Below are positions 29,388 to 37,201 of a DNA stretch of 64,000 nt, in pieces; position 1 is the first letter of the stretch; the number at the start of each line of letters is the position of its first letter. The notes beneath the pieces are model-generated. The model saw only the letters and a program-made list of their open reading frames with translations, searched no databases and was not told where the DNA came from. Source of the DNA: Thiohalobacter sp. (GTDB lineage: Bacteria > Pseudomonadota > Gammaproteobacteria > Thiohalobacterales > Thiohalobacteraceae); NCBI RefSeq assembly GCF_027000115.1, contig NZ_JALTON010000053.1, forward strand, positions 56,793-120,792. Direction: 5' to 3'. A program made the position numbers and the translations under genes.

Positions 29388-29750
29388 ATGACCCTCTTCT
29401 TCGGCAATCTTCCCATGAGTGCCAGCGTCCCGGCCCTGATCCGGTTGCTGCACCTGCCCGAGTCCGCCGGCCGCAGCCGGCTGCGCATCATCAAGAAGCG
29501 CGCGGTCGACGGCGCCATGATCCGCTATGCCCTCTACCAGACCGCCTCCGAATCCGAGGCCCGCAAGCTGATGGCGCGCAGCGGTCGGGTGGCGCTGGAC
29601 GGCCACCCGATCTTCATCCGCGAATTCAGTCGCCGTGTCGCCAACAACGACCGGCGCGCGCCCGACTGGCGCGAGCGGCCCTGGCCGCACGCCGAGCGGC
29701 GTGTCAGCGATCGTCGCCAGCCGGAGCGTCCGGCGTCCGCAGCCGCCTGA
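29388..29750 (+). CDS. Small RRM-like putative RNA-binding protein
   Basis: A 120-residue basic protein. [13 protein letters not shown] fits the RNP2 strand of an RNA recognition motif, and the following helix/strand pattern to about residue 80 fits one RRM. The RNP1 position reads [11 protein letters not shown], lacking the usual glycine and paired aromatics. A basic tail ([20 protein letters not shown]) follows. The start at 29388 has GAGGA seven bases upstream; an upstream in-frame start adds a poorly coding leader. Its end overlaps aroE by 47 bases on the opposite strand. Function unknown. Confidence 0.62.
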   Translation: MTLFFGNLPMSASVPALIRLLHLPESAGRSRLRIIKKRAVDGAMIRYALYQTASESEARKLMARSGRVALDGHPIFIREFSRRVANNDRRAPDWRERPWPHAERRVSDRRQPERPASAAA

Positions 29751-30555
29751 TCACCGGGGCCGTGTCCGGCCGCACGCCCCGCCAGATGGCGAAGGCCTCG
29801 GCCGCCTGCTCCACCAGCATTCCGAGTCCGTCCACCGCACGCCCCGCGCCCTGCGCTGCGGCCCAGCGCACGAAGGCGGTCGGTTCCCGCCCGTACATCA
29901 TGTCGTAGCACAGGGTGTCGCGATCGATGCCGGCGGGGTCAACCGGCGGCACCTCCCCGGCCAGGCCCGCCGCCGTGGCGTTGATCACCAGGTCCCAGTG
30001 ACCTGCGGGCACGGCATCAAAGCCGCAGCCGGTGACCTCGCCCAGATCGGCGAAATCGGCCGCCAGCCCCGTGGCCCTTTCCGGGGTGCGGTTGGCGATC
30101 ACCAGTTCCGCCGGCCCTTCCGCCAGCAGCGGCGCCAGCACCCCGCGGGCGGCCCCACCCGCGCCGAGCAGCAACAGCCGCCGGCCGCCGAGATCGAGGG
30201 CCAGATTCTTCTTCAGGTCACGCAGCAGACCGACGCCGTCGGTGTTGTCGGCGCACAACGCGTTCGCCTTGTTCCAGTACAGGGTGTTCGCCGCCTGCGC
30301 GCGTTCGGCCCGCGGCGTTCTTTCCGCGGCCAGCGCGAAGGCCTCCTGCTTGAAGGGCACGGTGACATTGAGTCCCTTGCCCCCGGCCGCACGGAAGGCG
30401 GCGACCGCCTCGGGGAAATGCCCGGGCTCGACCAGGATGGCCTCGTAGACCAGCCGCTGCCCGGTCTGCTCGGCGAACAGGCGATGGATCTCGGGCGAGA
30501 GGCTGTGGGCGATGGGGTTGCCCATCACCGCATAGCGGTCGATGGCGGCATTCAT
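29704..30555 (-). CDS. aroE: Shikimate dehydrogenase (NADP+)
   Basis: A 283-residue enzyme that reduces 3-dehydroshikimate to shikimate in aromatic amino acid synthesis. [19 protein letters not shown] at the start is the shikimate-binding motif, [10 protein letters not shown] holds the catalytic lysine, [11 protein letters not shown] binds NADP, and [11 protein letters not shown] is conserved. It follows hemB by 10 bases on the same strand. Confidence 0.95.
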   Translation of the reverse strand: MNAAIDRYAVMGNPIAHSLSPEIHRLFAEQTGQRLVYEAILVEPGHFPEAVAAFRAAGGKGLNVTVPFKQEAFALAAERTPRAERAQAANTLYWNKANALCADNTDGVGLLRDLKKNLALDLGGRRLLLLGAGGAARGVLAPLLAEGPAELVIANRTPERATGLAADFADLGEVTGCGFDAVPAGHWDLVINATAAGLAGEVPPVDPAGIDRDTLCYDMMYGREPTAFVRWAAAQGAGRAVDGLGMLVEQAAEAFAIWRGVRPDTAPVIRRLRTPDAPAGDDR

Positions 30556-30565
30556 GGCGGGTGTC

Positions 30566-31621
<1,056 letters not shown>

Positions 31622-31645
31622 TCATCGGCGTGCTAGGCTACGCGG

Positions 31646-32200
31646 GTGACCCGCACGCCCACGCCCGAAGACCGCCTGACGCCCGACGCCCTCGCCGCCC
31701 TGTGCGGCGCGAGCCGTCTGCCGCTGGCGGCCTGGTACGCCGATCCCCTCGGCTTCGACGCCACCCGCGAACTGCTCGATCGCGCCCGCGCCCGACTGCG
31801 CGGCGGGCAGGCGGACTTCGGTACCCGGCTGGTCGAGGCCATCGCCGGCTACTGGCTGGGCGCCGATCCGGCCATGCACGAGGCCAGTCTGGCGGCCAGC
31901 GCCGAAGATCCCGCGGCACAGGCCCTGAGCCTGCTGGTGCCGGGGCAACTGCTGGCCGCCCGCGGCGACCCTGCTGCCCTGCCCCGCCTCGAGGCCGGTT
32001 TTCACCGCGCCGCGCCCCTGCTTGCGCCGGCCGATTACTTCCGGGTCCTGCATCGTCATGAGCAGCTCGCCATCCTGCTGGCGGTGAGTGCACCCGGACC
32101 GGCCCGCGACCTGCCCTCGCTGCTCGCCGAGGCCAGCGTGATCGCCCGCCTGCGCGGCCGACCGCGGCCGGGTGGCGATCCCGGCGACACCCTGGGCTGA
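31646..32200 (+). CDS. Hypothetical protein, mostly helical
   Basis: A 184-residue protein that I do not recognise. It is rich in Ala, Leu and Arg, with predicted helices throughout, no signal peptide, no transmembrane segment and no metal or nucleotide motif. The central part (ALSLLVPGQLLAARGDPAAL) looks TPR-like but is not convincing. It starts with GTG six bases after a TAGGCT box and is divergent from hemB. Codon use matches its neighbours. Confidence 0.55.
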   Translation: MTRTPTPEDRLTPDALAALCGASRLPLAAWYADPLGFDATRELLDRARARLRGGQADFGTRLVEAIAGYWLGADPAMHEASLAASAEDPAAQALSLLVPGQLLAARGDPAALPRLEAGFHRAAPLLAPADYFRVLHRHEQLAILLAVSAPGPARDLPSLLAEASVIARLRGRPRPGGDPGDTLG

Positions 32201-32271
32201 GTGGTCGGCCCGCAGGGCCGGAATCCGGGTGGCGTTGATGCCCGCGTTTGGAACACGGCGTCCGCCGAGGG

Positions 32272-32326
32272 CGCAGAGCAGAACATTGCCAAGACTCTGT
32301 GATCTCCGCGCCTCCGTGTCTCTGCG
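32272..32326 (+). repeat. CGCAGAG...CTCTGCG dispersed-repeat-like intergenic sequence
   Basis: The 249-base gap 32201-32449 holds no gene. Its core has CGCAGAG (32272-32278) facing CTCTGCG (32320-32326), with the phrases ATCTCCGCGCCTCCGTG and TCTCTGCGTTCATGTGA between and after. This wording resembles short dispersed 'ctctgcgcctctgcgt' repeats seen between genes in many environmental bacteria. Only one copy is in this window, so its repeat nature rests on recollection, not comparison. Confidence 0.35.
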
Positions 32327-32449
32327 TTCATGTGACAGCCCCGAGCAAGATCCGCCGATGCCCAAGCTTGTGCTGCGCCCCAGCTAAAGCGCCGCACAGC
32401 GCCGGCCGCTAGCGCTGGAAACATCCGGTGAATTGCAGGAGGTGGCCGC

Positions 32450-33097
32450 ATGAAGACCCGCACCGCTCGCATCGAACCCTTCCCCCGCTGGTTGCTCGCC
32501 GGCTGCCTGTTCCTGCTGCTGGCCGGCATGGCCGGCGCACTGCGCGCCGCGGTGGCGCCGCAGGAGGTCGTTCGCCAGGCCTCGGAGGCGGTACTGGACC
32601 GGCTGCGCGCCGACAAGGCGGCGTTCGAGGCCGAGCCCGCGCGGCTGTACGAGCTGGTCGACCGGGTCCTGCTCACCCACATGGACTTCGGGCGCATGTC
32701 GCAGTGGGTGCTCGGCAAGCACTGGCGCCGTGCCAGCGAGGACGAGCGCGCCCGCTTCACCCGCGAGTTCCGCGCCCTGCTGGTGCGGACCTATGCCAGT
32801 GCGCTCGCCGGCTACTCCGGCCAGCGGGTGCGCATCCTGCCTGTCGCCGGCAATGACAGCGGCGACACGGTGGTGGTGCGCACCGAGATCGCACAGCCCG
32901 CCGGCCCCGCGATCCCGGTCAACTACAGCCTGCATCGGCGCGACGGCGACTGGAAGGCCTACGATGTCAGCATCGACGGCATCAGCCTGGTCGCCAACTA
33001 TCGCGCCAGCTTCACCGCCGAGATCCGCCGCCATGGTGTCGCAGGCCTGATCGAATCCCTCGCCGCGCAGAACCGGCAGGTCATGAACGGCGGCTGA
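32450..33097 (+). CDS. MlaC/Ttg2D-family phospholipid-binding periplasmic protein
   Basis: A 215-residue exported protein with a signal peptide (residues 15-35, LLAGCLFLLLAGMAGALRAA). The MlaC fold follows: LVDRVLLTHMDFGRMSQWVLGKHW and RARFTREFRALLVRTYASAL are typical. MlaC shuttles phospholipids between the outer-membrane MlaA and the inner-membrane MlaFEDB transporter. No other mla gene is nearby, so it is either a detached family member or serves another lipid carrier. It starts after GGAGG. Confidence 0.82.
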   Translation: MKTRTARIEPFPRWLLAGCLFLLLAGMAGALRAAVAPQEVVRQASEAVLDRLRADKAAFEAEPARLYELVDRVLLTHMDFGRMSQWVLGKHWRRASEDERARFTREFRALLVRTYASALAGYSGQRVRILPVAGNDSGDTVVVRTEIAQPAGPAIPVNYSLHRRDGDWKAYDVSIDGISLVANYRASFTAEIRRHGVAGLIESLAAQNRQVMNGG

Positions 33098-33146
33098 CCC
33101 GGCGCCAGGGTCGCCGGCAACCATTCCTCTGATATGCTTGCCGGCG

Positions 33147-34085
33147 ATGAAAATCCTGGTCACCCTGCTGCGGGCGCTGGCCAACGGGCTGGCACCCCTG
33201 ACCCTGATCGGCGCCGTCGCCGCCTATCTGCACCCGCCGCTGTTCCTCGGCTTCAAGGCCAGCTTCCAGTGGTTCTTTGCCGCCACCATGTTCGCCCTCG
33301 GCGTGGTGCTGGAACCGCGCGAGCTGGCGGCCACCGTGCGCGAGCCGGGGCGCATCGGCCTGGGCGTGCTCACCCAGTACAGCGTCATGCCCCTGTTCGG
33401 TTTCGCCGTGGCCATGCTGCTGCCGCTGCCGGAGGCGGTCGCCCTCGGCTTCATCATCGTCGCCGCAGCGCCCGGCGCCATGGCCAGCAACGTCATCGTC
33501 TATCTCGCCGGCGGTGCCGTGGCCTACTCCATTGCGCTGACCACCGTATCCACCTTTCTTTCGCCCTTCCTCACCCCGCTGCTGGTGAAGTTGTTGGGGG
33601 GCGTGTTCCTGCCGGTGGCGGTCTGGCCGCTGATGCGCACCATCCTGCTCACCGTGGTGGTGCCGCTGGGCGGCGGCATGCTGCTGCGGCGCATGCTGGG
33701 CAGGGGCCTGGCCTTCGCCCGCGAGCTGGCGCCCGCGGTGGCCGCGGTGGCCATCATTGTCATCTGCAGCTATGCCGTGGCCGCGAACCAGCCGCGCATC
33801 GCCGCCATGGGGACGCCGGTCATGATCGCGGTGGTCCTGCTCAACGGCCTGGGCTATGCCGCCGGCTGGTGGCTGGCGCGCCTGTACGGCTTCGACCGGC
33901 GCCATCGTCTCGCGCTGGCCATCGAGATCGGCATGCAGAATGCCGGCCTCGGCGTGGTGCTCGCGCTCCGGCACTTTGCCCCCGAGACCGCCCTGCCCGG
34001 CGCCCTGTTCGCCGTCTGGTGCATCCTCACCGCCGCCGGCGCCAGCGGCTGGCTGCGCCGGCGCGCCGTGCCTGCCCCGATCTGA
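33147..34085 (+). CDS. Bile acid:sodium symporter family (BASS/ASBT-like) transporter
   Basis: A 312-residue membrane protein with nine or ten hydrophobic segments. The family signatures include LGVVLEPRELAATVREPGRI, QYSVMPLFGFAVA and AAAPGAMASNVIVYLAGG, the crossover region of sodium-coupled BASS transporters. Substrates of bacterial members are usually unknown organic anions. The start at 33147 follows an extended -10-like TGATATGCT ending eight bases upstream, with no Shine-Dalgarno. Confidence 0.85.
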   Translation: MKILVTLLRALANGLAPLTLIGAVAAYLHPPLFLGFKASFQWFFAATMFALGVVLEPRELAATVREPGRIGLGVLTQYSVMPLFGFAVAMLLPLPEAVALGFIIVAAAPGAMASNVIVYLAGGAVAYSIALTTVSTFLSPFLTPLLVKLLGGVFLPVAVWPLMRTILLTVVVPLGGGMLLRRMLGRGLAFARELAPAVAAVAIIVICSYAVAANQPRIAAMGTPVMIAVVLLNGLGYAAGWWLARLYGFDRRHRLALAIEIGMQNAGLGVVLALRHFAPETALPGALFAVWCILTAAGASGWLRRRAVPAPI

Positions 34086-34197
34086 CGGGTTCCCGCCAGC
34101 GCACCGTCACCTGGCAGGATGCGGGGGCCACCCGCGCCCTTCGCCGTCAGCCTGGTTTCCCGAAAATTCAATCAGATGAATCGCCTGTTGGCAGAGA

Positions 34198-34213
34198 TGG
34201 CACGGAGCCTGCA
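34198..34213 (+). promoter_or_regulatory. Predicted sigma-54 (-24/-12) promoter
   Basis: TGGCACGGAGCCTGCA carries the invariant GG and GC with the required ten bases between them and differs from the sigma-54 consensus at one flexible position. It is framed by a 13-base inverted repeat (34166-34178 and 34212-34224, 12 of 13 matching). Transcription would start near 34224. No protein gene lies downstream on this strand before a strong terminator, so the likely product is an RNA. Confidence 0.55.
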
Positions 34214-34223
34214 TCTGACTGAA

Positions 34224-34534
34224 TCAGGCGCCGGCAGCTTGTCACTCAAGGATCGAGGACGCCGGCCGCTAAGGAAGGCAAGGACCGGGCATGATCATTT
34301 TGGCATGAGTCCGGTCGGGGCGAACCCAGAAACTCGAACCGCATGGGACAGTCGCCGGCGTGGTGTGCAGATCCGCGAGTACGGAACTCCTGAAGCGCCG
34401 CACGGTCCCGACAGGTAACACCACGGTTCACCCTGCGGGCTCATGCCAAAGTGGCCATGCATCACCGGCCCATCATCGACTCCTCCGACGCTGAAAAGCG
34501 ATTTGCCCCGCGATACCCTCGCGGGGTTTTTTTT
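34224..34534 (+). ncRNA. Candidate structured small RNA (about 300 nt), family unknown
   Basis: No protein gene fits this stretch. It lies between a sigma-54-type promoter and a Rho-independent terminator. A 21-base segment (34289-34309) pairs with 34440-34460, with two G-U pairs and one mismatch. Inside it CCG/CGG and GGGcGAACC/GGTTCaCCC extend the helix into a rod, and GGGAC/GTCCC lies deeper. Upstream of the rod, four AAGGA/GAGGA motifs occur in 38 bases (34248-34285), a pattern seen in CsrA/RsmA-binding RNAs. I could not match it to tmRNA, 6S, RNase P or SRP RNA. Confidence 0.45.
34506..34534 (+). terminator. Strong Rho-independent terminator
   Basis: CCCCGCGA (34506-34513) and TCGCGGGG (34519-34526) form a perfect eight-base stem around TACCC and are followed by eight T residues. 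It lies 420 bases beyond the nearest upstream gene, which supports a separate transcript ending here. Confidence 0.85.
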
Positions 34535-34566
34535 GGTCCGGAACTGGGTGTGGTCGGGATAGAGAC

Positions 34567-34828
34567 CTAGCCCGCATATCGCACCAGGGCGGAAGCGGGC
34601 GGCAGGCAACCTGTTGTGTTGGCAGGCAATGAACCGAGTTTCTTGACCATGGCCCGGAGTACAACTTGCGCCCGCCCGCTTCCTGCTGCGGCCCTGGTGG
34701 ATTTTCGCTCGGTCTCGGGGGCGCTTCACTCAAGCCGTAGCGACGGCTACGGCTTTCGCTCCAGCCCTCCCCGAGCCCGGCTGCAAATCCGCCATCATCC
34801 GCAGCCCCTGGTGCAATATGCGGGCTAG
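34567..34828. mobile_element. MITE-like 262-bp element with 23-bp terminal inverted repeats, no transposase
   Basis: The ends, 34567-34589 (starting CTAGCCCGCATAT) and 34806-34828 (ending ATATGCGGGCTAG), are inverted copies with 22 of 23 bases matching. Inside are more nested palindromes: GGAAGCGGGCGG/CCGCCCGCTTCC, CTCGGGG/CCCCGAG, and a perfect ten-base hairpin AAGCCGTAGC/GCTACGGCTT (34732-34755). There is no open reading frame of note. This is the layout of a non-autonomous transposable element moved by a transposase elsewhere. Confidence 0.6.
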
Positions 34829-34866
34829 TCAGACATGGTGCCCAATCCGATATCCGGCTGTTCCGC

Positions 34867-34891
34867 TTGACATATTACGCTTCGCGTAATA
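34867..34891 (+). promoter_or_regulatory. higBA promoter with palindromic operator
   Basis: TTGACA (34867-34872) is followed at once by ATTACGC-TTC-GCGTAAT (34875-34891), a perfect seven-base inverted repeat covering the spacer. This is the expected arrangement for autoregulation by the HigA antitoxin. The decayed higB gene starts 10 bases later. Confidence 0.6.
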
Positions 34892-34901
34892 GCCATGACG
34901 C

Positions 34902-35052
34902 ATGATACGGTCATTTCGGTGTCAGGACACAGGAAGCCCTGTTCGACGATCGCAAGGGCTGGTACAGCATCCGGATCAATGACCAGTGGCGCATCTGTTG
35001 CCGTTGGAAGGACGGCGATGCGCTCGATGTCGAGATCGTGGACTATCACTAG
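34902..35052 (+). pseudogene. higB: Decayed higB toxin gene (frameshift and internal deletion)
   Basis: From ATG 34902 the frame reads MIRSFRCQDT, the expected HigB start. After an extra base near 34930-34933 the next frame continues EALFDDRKGWYSIRINDQWR and ends DALDVEIVDYH. That is about 49 residues in place of the usual 90 or so. The middle of the toxin, between DDRK and GWYSIRIND, is missing. The 151-base length is not a multiple of three. The toxin is therefore almost certainly inactive. It sits directly before an intact higA. Confidence 0.75.
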
Positions 35053-35065
35053 AGGGCTTCGTGAA

Positions 35066-35362
35066 ATGAGCAAGAAACTCGAGCCAATCCATCCGGGTGA
35101 AATCCTGCGCAAGGATTTCCTCGAGCCACTGGGTATCAGCATCAACCGGCTTGCGCGCGATATTGCCGTTTCTCCCGGTCGGGTGAGCGAGATCGTCAAC
35201 GGAAAGCGGGGCATCAGTGCGGATACCGCGCTGCGACTGAGCCGCTATTTCGGTGTCTCTCCGGAACTGTGGCTGGGTCTGCAGTCCGAGTATGATCTGA
35301 GAGTCGCGAAGCAGACCGTGGGGGACGAGATCGACAAGCGGATTCATCCCTTTGCCGCGTGA
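35066..35362 (+). CDS. higA: HigA-family antitoxin (HTH), orphaned
   Basis: A 98-residue HigA/VapI-type protein. MSKKLEPIHPGEILRKDFLE is the family start, and the helix-turn-helix runs ISINRLARDIAVSPGRVSEI to about residue 50, followed by RLSRYFGVSPELWLGLQ. It should bind its own promoter palindrome and neutralise HigB, but the adjacent higB is broken. The start at 35066 matches the family; an upstream in-frame start would run through the higB remnant. The reading frame is intact, so it may be kept as a repressor or as an anti-toxin against related toxins. Confidence 0.88.
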   Translation: MSKKLEPIHPGEILRKDFLEPLGISINRLARDIAVSPGRVSEIVNGKRGISADTALRLSRYFGVSPELWLGLQSEYDLRVAKQTVGDEIDKRIHPFAA

Positions 35363-35528
35363 CGGCAGCTCGCTTGCACAAAGAGAGGAAACACCTTGGT
35401 CAGCCTTTTTCTCCTTGACAGCGCCTCCTGATGGACGCCAGCCGGTCTGGTCGCGAAGTTCAGCGTGATCGTTTTGACCATCGTGATCGGGTTTCGGATA
35501 TTTCTTAACCCAATCGTTGCAAAAATCC

Positions 35529-35618
35529 GTAGGATGGGCAAAGGCCTGAAGGGCCGGGCCCATCAAAATGCCGCTGAATCATGATGGGCACGTCGCTACG
35601 CGCCTTTGCCCATCCTAC
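35529..35618. repeat. Nested palindromic intergenic repeat
   Basis: GTAGGATGGGCAAAGGC (35529-35545) is perfectly inverted at 35602-35618, with a second inverted pair GCCCATCA/TGATGGGC inside. The 90-base unit has the look of the common 'GTAGGATGGGC...GCCCATCCTAC' mobile palindromes of Proteobacteria. The rest of the gap 35363-35703 shows no gene that I can support. Confidence 0.65.
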
Positions 35619-35703
35619 ATGTCCCTGCAACACTGTTTTCAGCTCTTTGTTCAAGCCTTTTCCCAATACAGCAGGCTCGGATTTATCTGGCTGTCGGGTT
35701 AAG

Positions 35704-35823
35704 TCACGCCGGGCCTAATGGCGTCTGTTCCGGTGTTGGTCGTTGATCCCGGTAATAGCCAGGGATTGCCTCTTCGGGGACGTGGAACTCCCGCTCCGAC
35801 ACCTCAAAAACCAGAGCATGCAT
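35704..35823 (-). CDS. Possible 39-residue small protein after the rubredoxin reductase gene
   Basis: An ATG at 35823 lies two bases after the reductase stop (TGAGGATG) with GGAG suitably placed upstream. The frame runs 39 codons, starting MHALVFEVSEREFHVPEEA and rich in Glu and Pro. It has no recognisable domain and could be chance; the only support is its tight coupling to the operon. Confidence 0.28.
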   Translation of the reverse strand: MHALVFEVSEREFHVPEEAIPGYYRDQRPTPEQTPLGPA

Positions 35824-35825
35824 CC

Positions 35826-36971
35826 TCACTCCAGCACTGTCGGCAACTCACGCGCCAGCGCCGCGCGCTGATGTGCGCATTCGTCCGTGAGCACGAAGCC
35901 GAGCATTCTCCCCTGAGGGTCCCGGAACAGGGCGCGCAGGCCGCAGTCGGCGGTTTCGATGGTCCATTCGCCCTCGGCGTCGCGCGGCGGCGGGGCGACG
36001 ACCAGGGGGAAGTCGGGCGTCTTGACCACCACGGGCATGGCCGGATAGCGCACGGGTGTGGGTTCGCCGGCCAGGGTGGCGGCGAGGGCGCGGGCCTGCG
36101 CCATCAGCGGCATGACGAAGGGCAGCACCAGGCCCTCGACCTCGGCACAGTCGCCGATGGCGTGGATGTCGGGTCGGGAGGTGCGCAGGAAGCGGTCGAT
36201 CCGAATGCCGCGGTGGGTGTCGAGCCCGGCCTGCTGCGCCAGTGCGATGCGGGGCCGGAGTCCCACCGCGGACAGCACCAGATCGGCGTCCAGCACCGTG
36301 CCGTCGGCCAGGGTGAGCCGCAGGCCGCCGCCGTTGCGATCGACCCGCCCGACCGAGGTGCCGAGGTGCCAGTCCACGCCAAGCTCGGCGAACCTTTCAC
36401 GCATCGCCTTGGCGACCGCGGGCGGCACAAGTCGCCCGAGGGGCTGCGGCGCGAGGTCGATGACGCTGACTGGATGGCCGGCGCGGCGCAGGTCGTTGGC
36501 GAACTCGCAGCCGATGAGGCCGGCACCGATGATGGCCACGCGAGCGCCCGGTTTGAGCGCGGCGCGGAAGCGCGCATAGTCCAGCCGGTCGTTGACCGAG
36601 AGGATGGCGTCCGCCCCGCTGCCCCCGATCGGCAGCCGGATGGGGTCGGCCCCGAGCGCCAGCACCAGCCGGCCGTACCCGATCGGGCCCTGGTCGGTGT
36701 CCAGCCGGTGCGCGTCCGGGTCCAGCCCGGTGACCGCGCAGCCGGTGCAGATGTCCGCCTTGAGCTGCGCGGCCATCTCCCCGGCAGTGGCGTTGATCAG
36801 CGCGTCCGGCGTCTTGCCCTGGGCCAGGGCATTGGACAGCATCGGCTTGGAATAGAAGGCGCCGTCGTCACGGGTGACCATGATCAGCGGGCGTTCCGTA
36901 TCGCGCTTGCGCCATTCGCGGGCGAGGCTGTAGCCGGCGAGCCCGGTGCCGACGATGACCAGGGGTCTCAT
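35826..36971 (-). CDS. NAD(P)H:rubredoxin reductase-like FAD oxidoreductase
   Basis: A 381-residue flavoprotein of the rubredoxin/ferredoxin reductase family. IVGTGLAGYSLAREWRK binds FAD, IIGAGLIGCEFANDL binds NAD(P)H, and DIHAIGDCAEVEG is the second FAD contact. It reduces rubredoxin, and the rubredoxin gene lies 10 bases upstream on the same strand. Compared with AlkT-type enzymes the length is normal. It probably feeds electrons through rubredoxin to the rubrerythrin encoded at the head of the operon. Confidence 0.87.
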   Translation of the reverse strand: MRPLVIVGTGLAGYSLAREWRKRDTERPLIMVTRDDGAFYSKPMLSNALAQGKTPDALINATAGEMAAQLKADICTGCAVTGLDPDAHRLDTDQGPIGYGRLVLALGADPIRLPIGGSGADAILSVNDRLDYARFRAALKPGARVAIIGAGLIGCEFANDLRRAGHPVSVIDLAPQPLGRLVPPAVAKAMRERFAELGVDWHLGTSVGRVDRNGGGLRLTLADGTVLDADLVLSAVGLRPRIALAQQAGLDTHRGIRIDRFLRTSRPDIHAIGDCAEVEGLVLPFVMPLMAQARALAATLAGEPTPVRYPAMPVVVKTPDFPLVVAPPPRDAEGEWTIETADCGLRALFRDPQGRMLGFVLTDECAHQRAALARELPTVLE

Positions 36972-36981
36972 GGACGCGGCC

Positions 36982-37149
36982 TCAGTCGATTTCGATCATT
37001 TCGAAGTCGGCCTTGCCGACGCCACAGTCCGGGCACACCCAGTCCTCGGGGATGTCCTCCCAGCGGGTGCCGGGGGCGATGCCTTCCTCGGGCAGGCCCT
37101 GGGCCTCGTCGTAGATGAAGCCGCAGACGATGCATTGCCATTTGCGCAT
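36982..37149 (-). CDS. Rubredoxin
   Basis: A 55-residue iron protein with both CxxCG iron-binding motifs: [19 protein letters not shown] near residue 6 and [17 protein letters not shown] at the C-terminus, plus the conserved [12 protein letters not shown]. Length is standard for a free rubredoxin. AGGAAAGGACAC precedes the ATG. It is encoded between rubrerythrin and rubredoxin reductase and most likely links the two. Confidence 0.93.
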   Translation of the reverse strand: MRKWQCIVCGFIYDEAQGLPEEGIAPGTRWEDIPEDWVCPDCGVGKADFEMIEID

Positions 37150-37201
37150 GTGTCCTTTCCTCTTGATTCGTGTCGCTGTTTCAATGTTCGCTGGCGCGAC
37201 A

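Noticed and set aside
34289..34460. Retron msr-msd, because long inverted ends enclose a structured RNA
   Set aside because: No reverse transcriptase gene lies nearby on either strand and the priming guanosine context cannot be shown.
34224..34534. tmRNA, 6S, SRP or RNase P RNA
   Set aside because: The tRNA-like ends, tag frame, SRP tetraloop and RNase P core motifs are not visible; a short ACAGTCGCCGG string alone is not enough.
34895..35362. N-terminally extended HigA protein
   Set aside because: The extra N-terminal codons read through the higB remnant in the wrong frame; the family start is ATG 35066.
35344..35541. 65-codon frame on the minus strand after higA
   Set aside because: No ribosome-binding site or recognisable domain, it overlaps the higA end and runs into the palindromic repeat.
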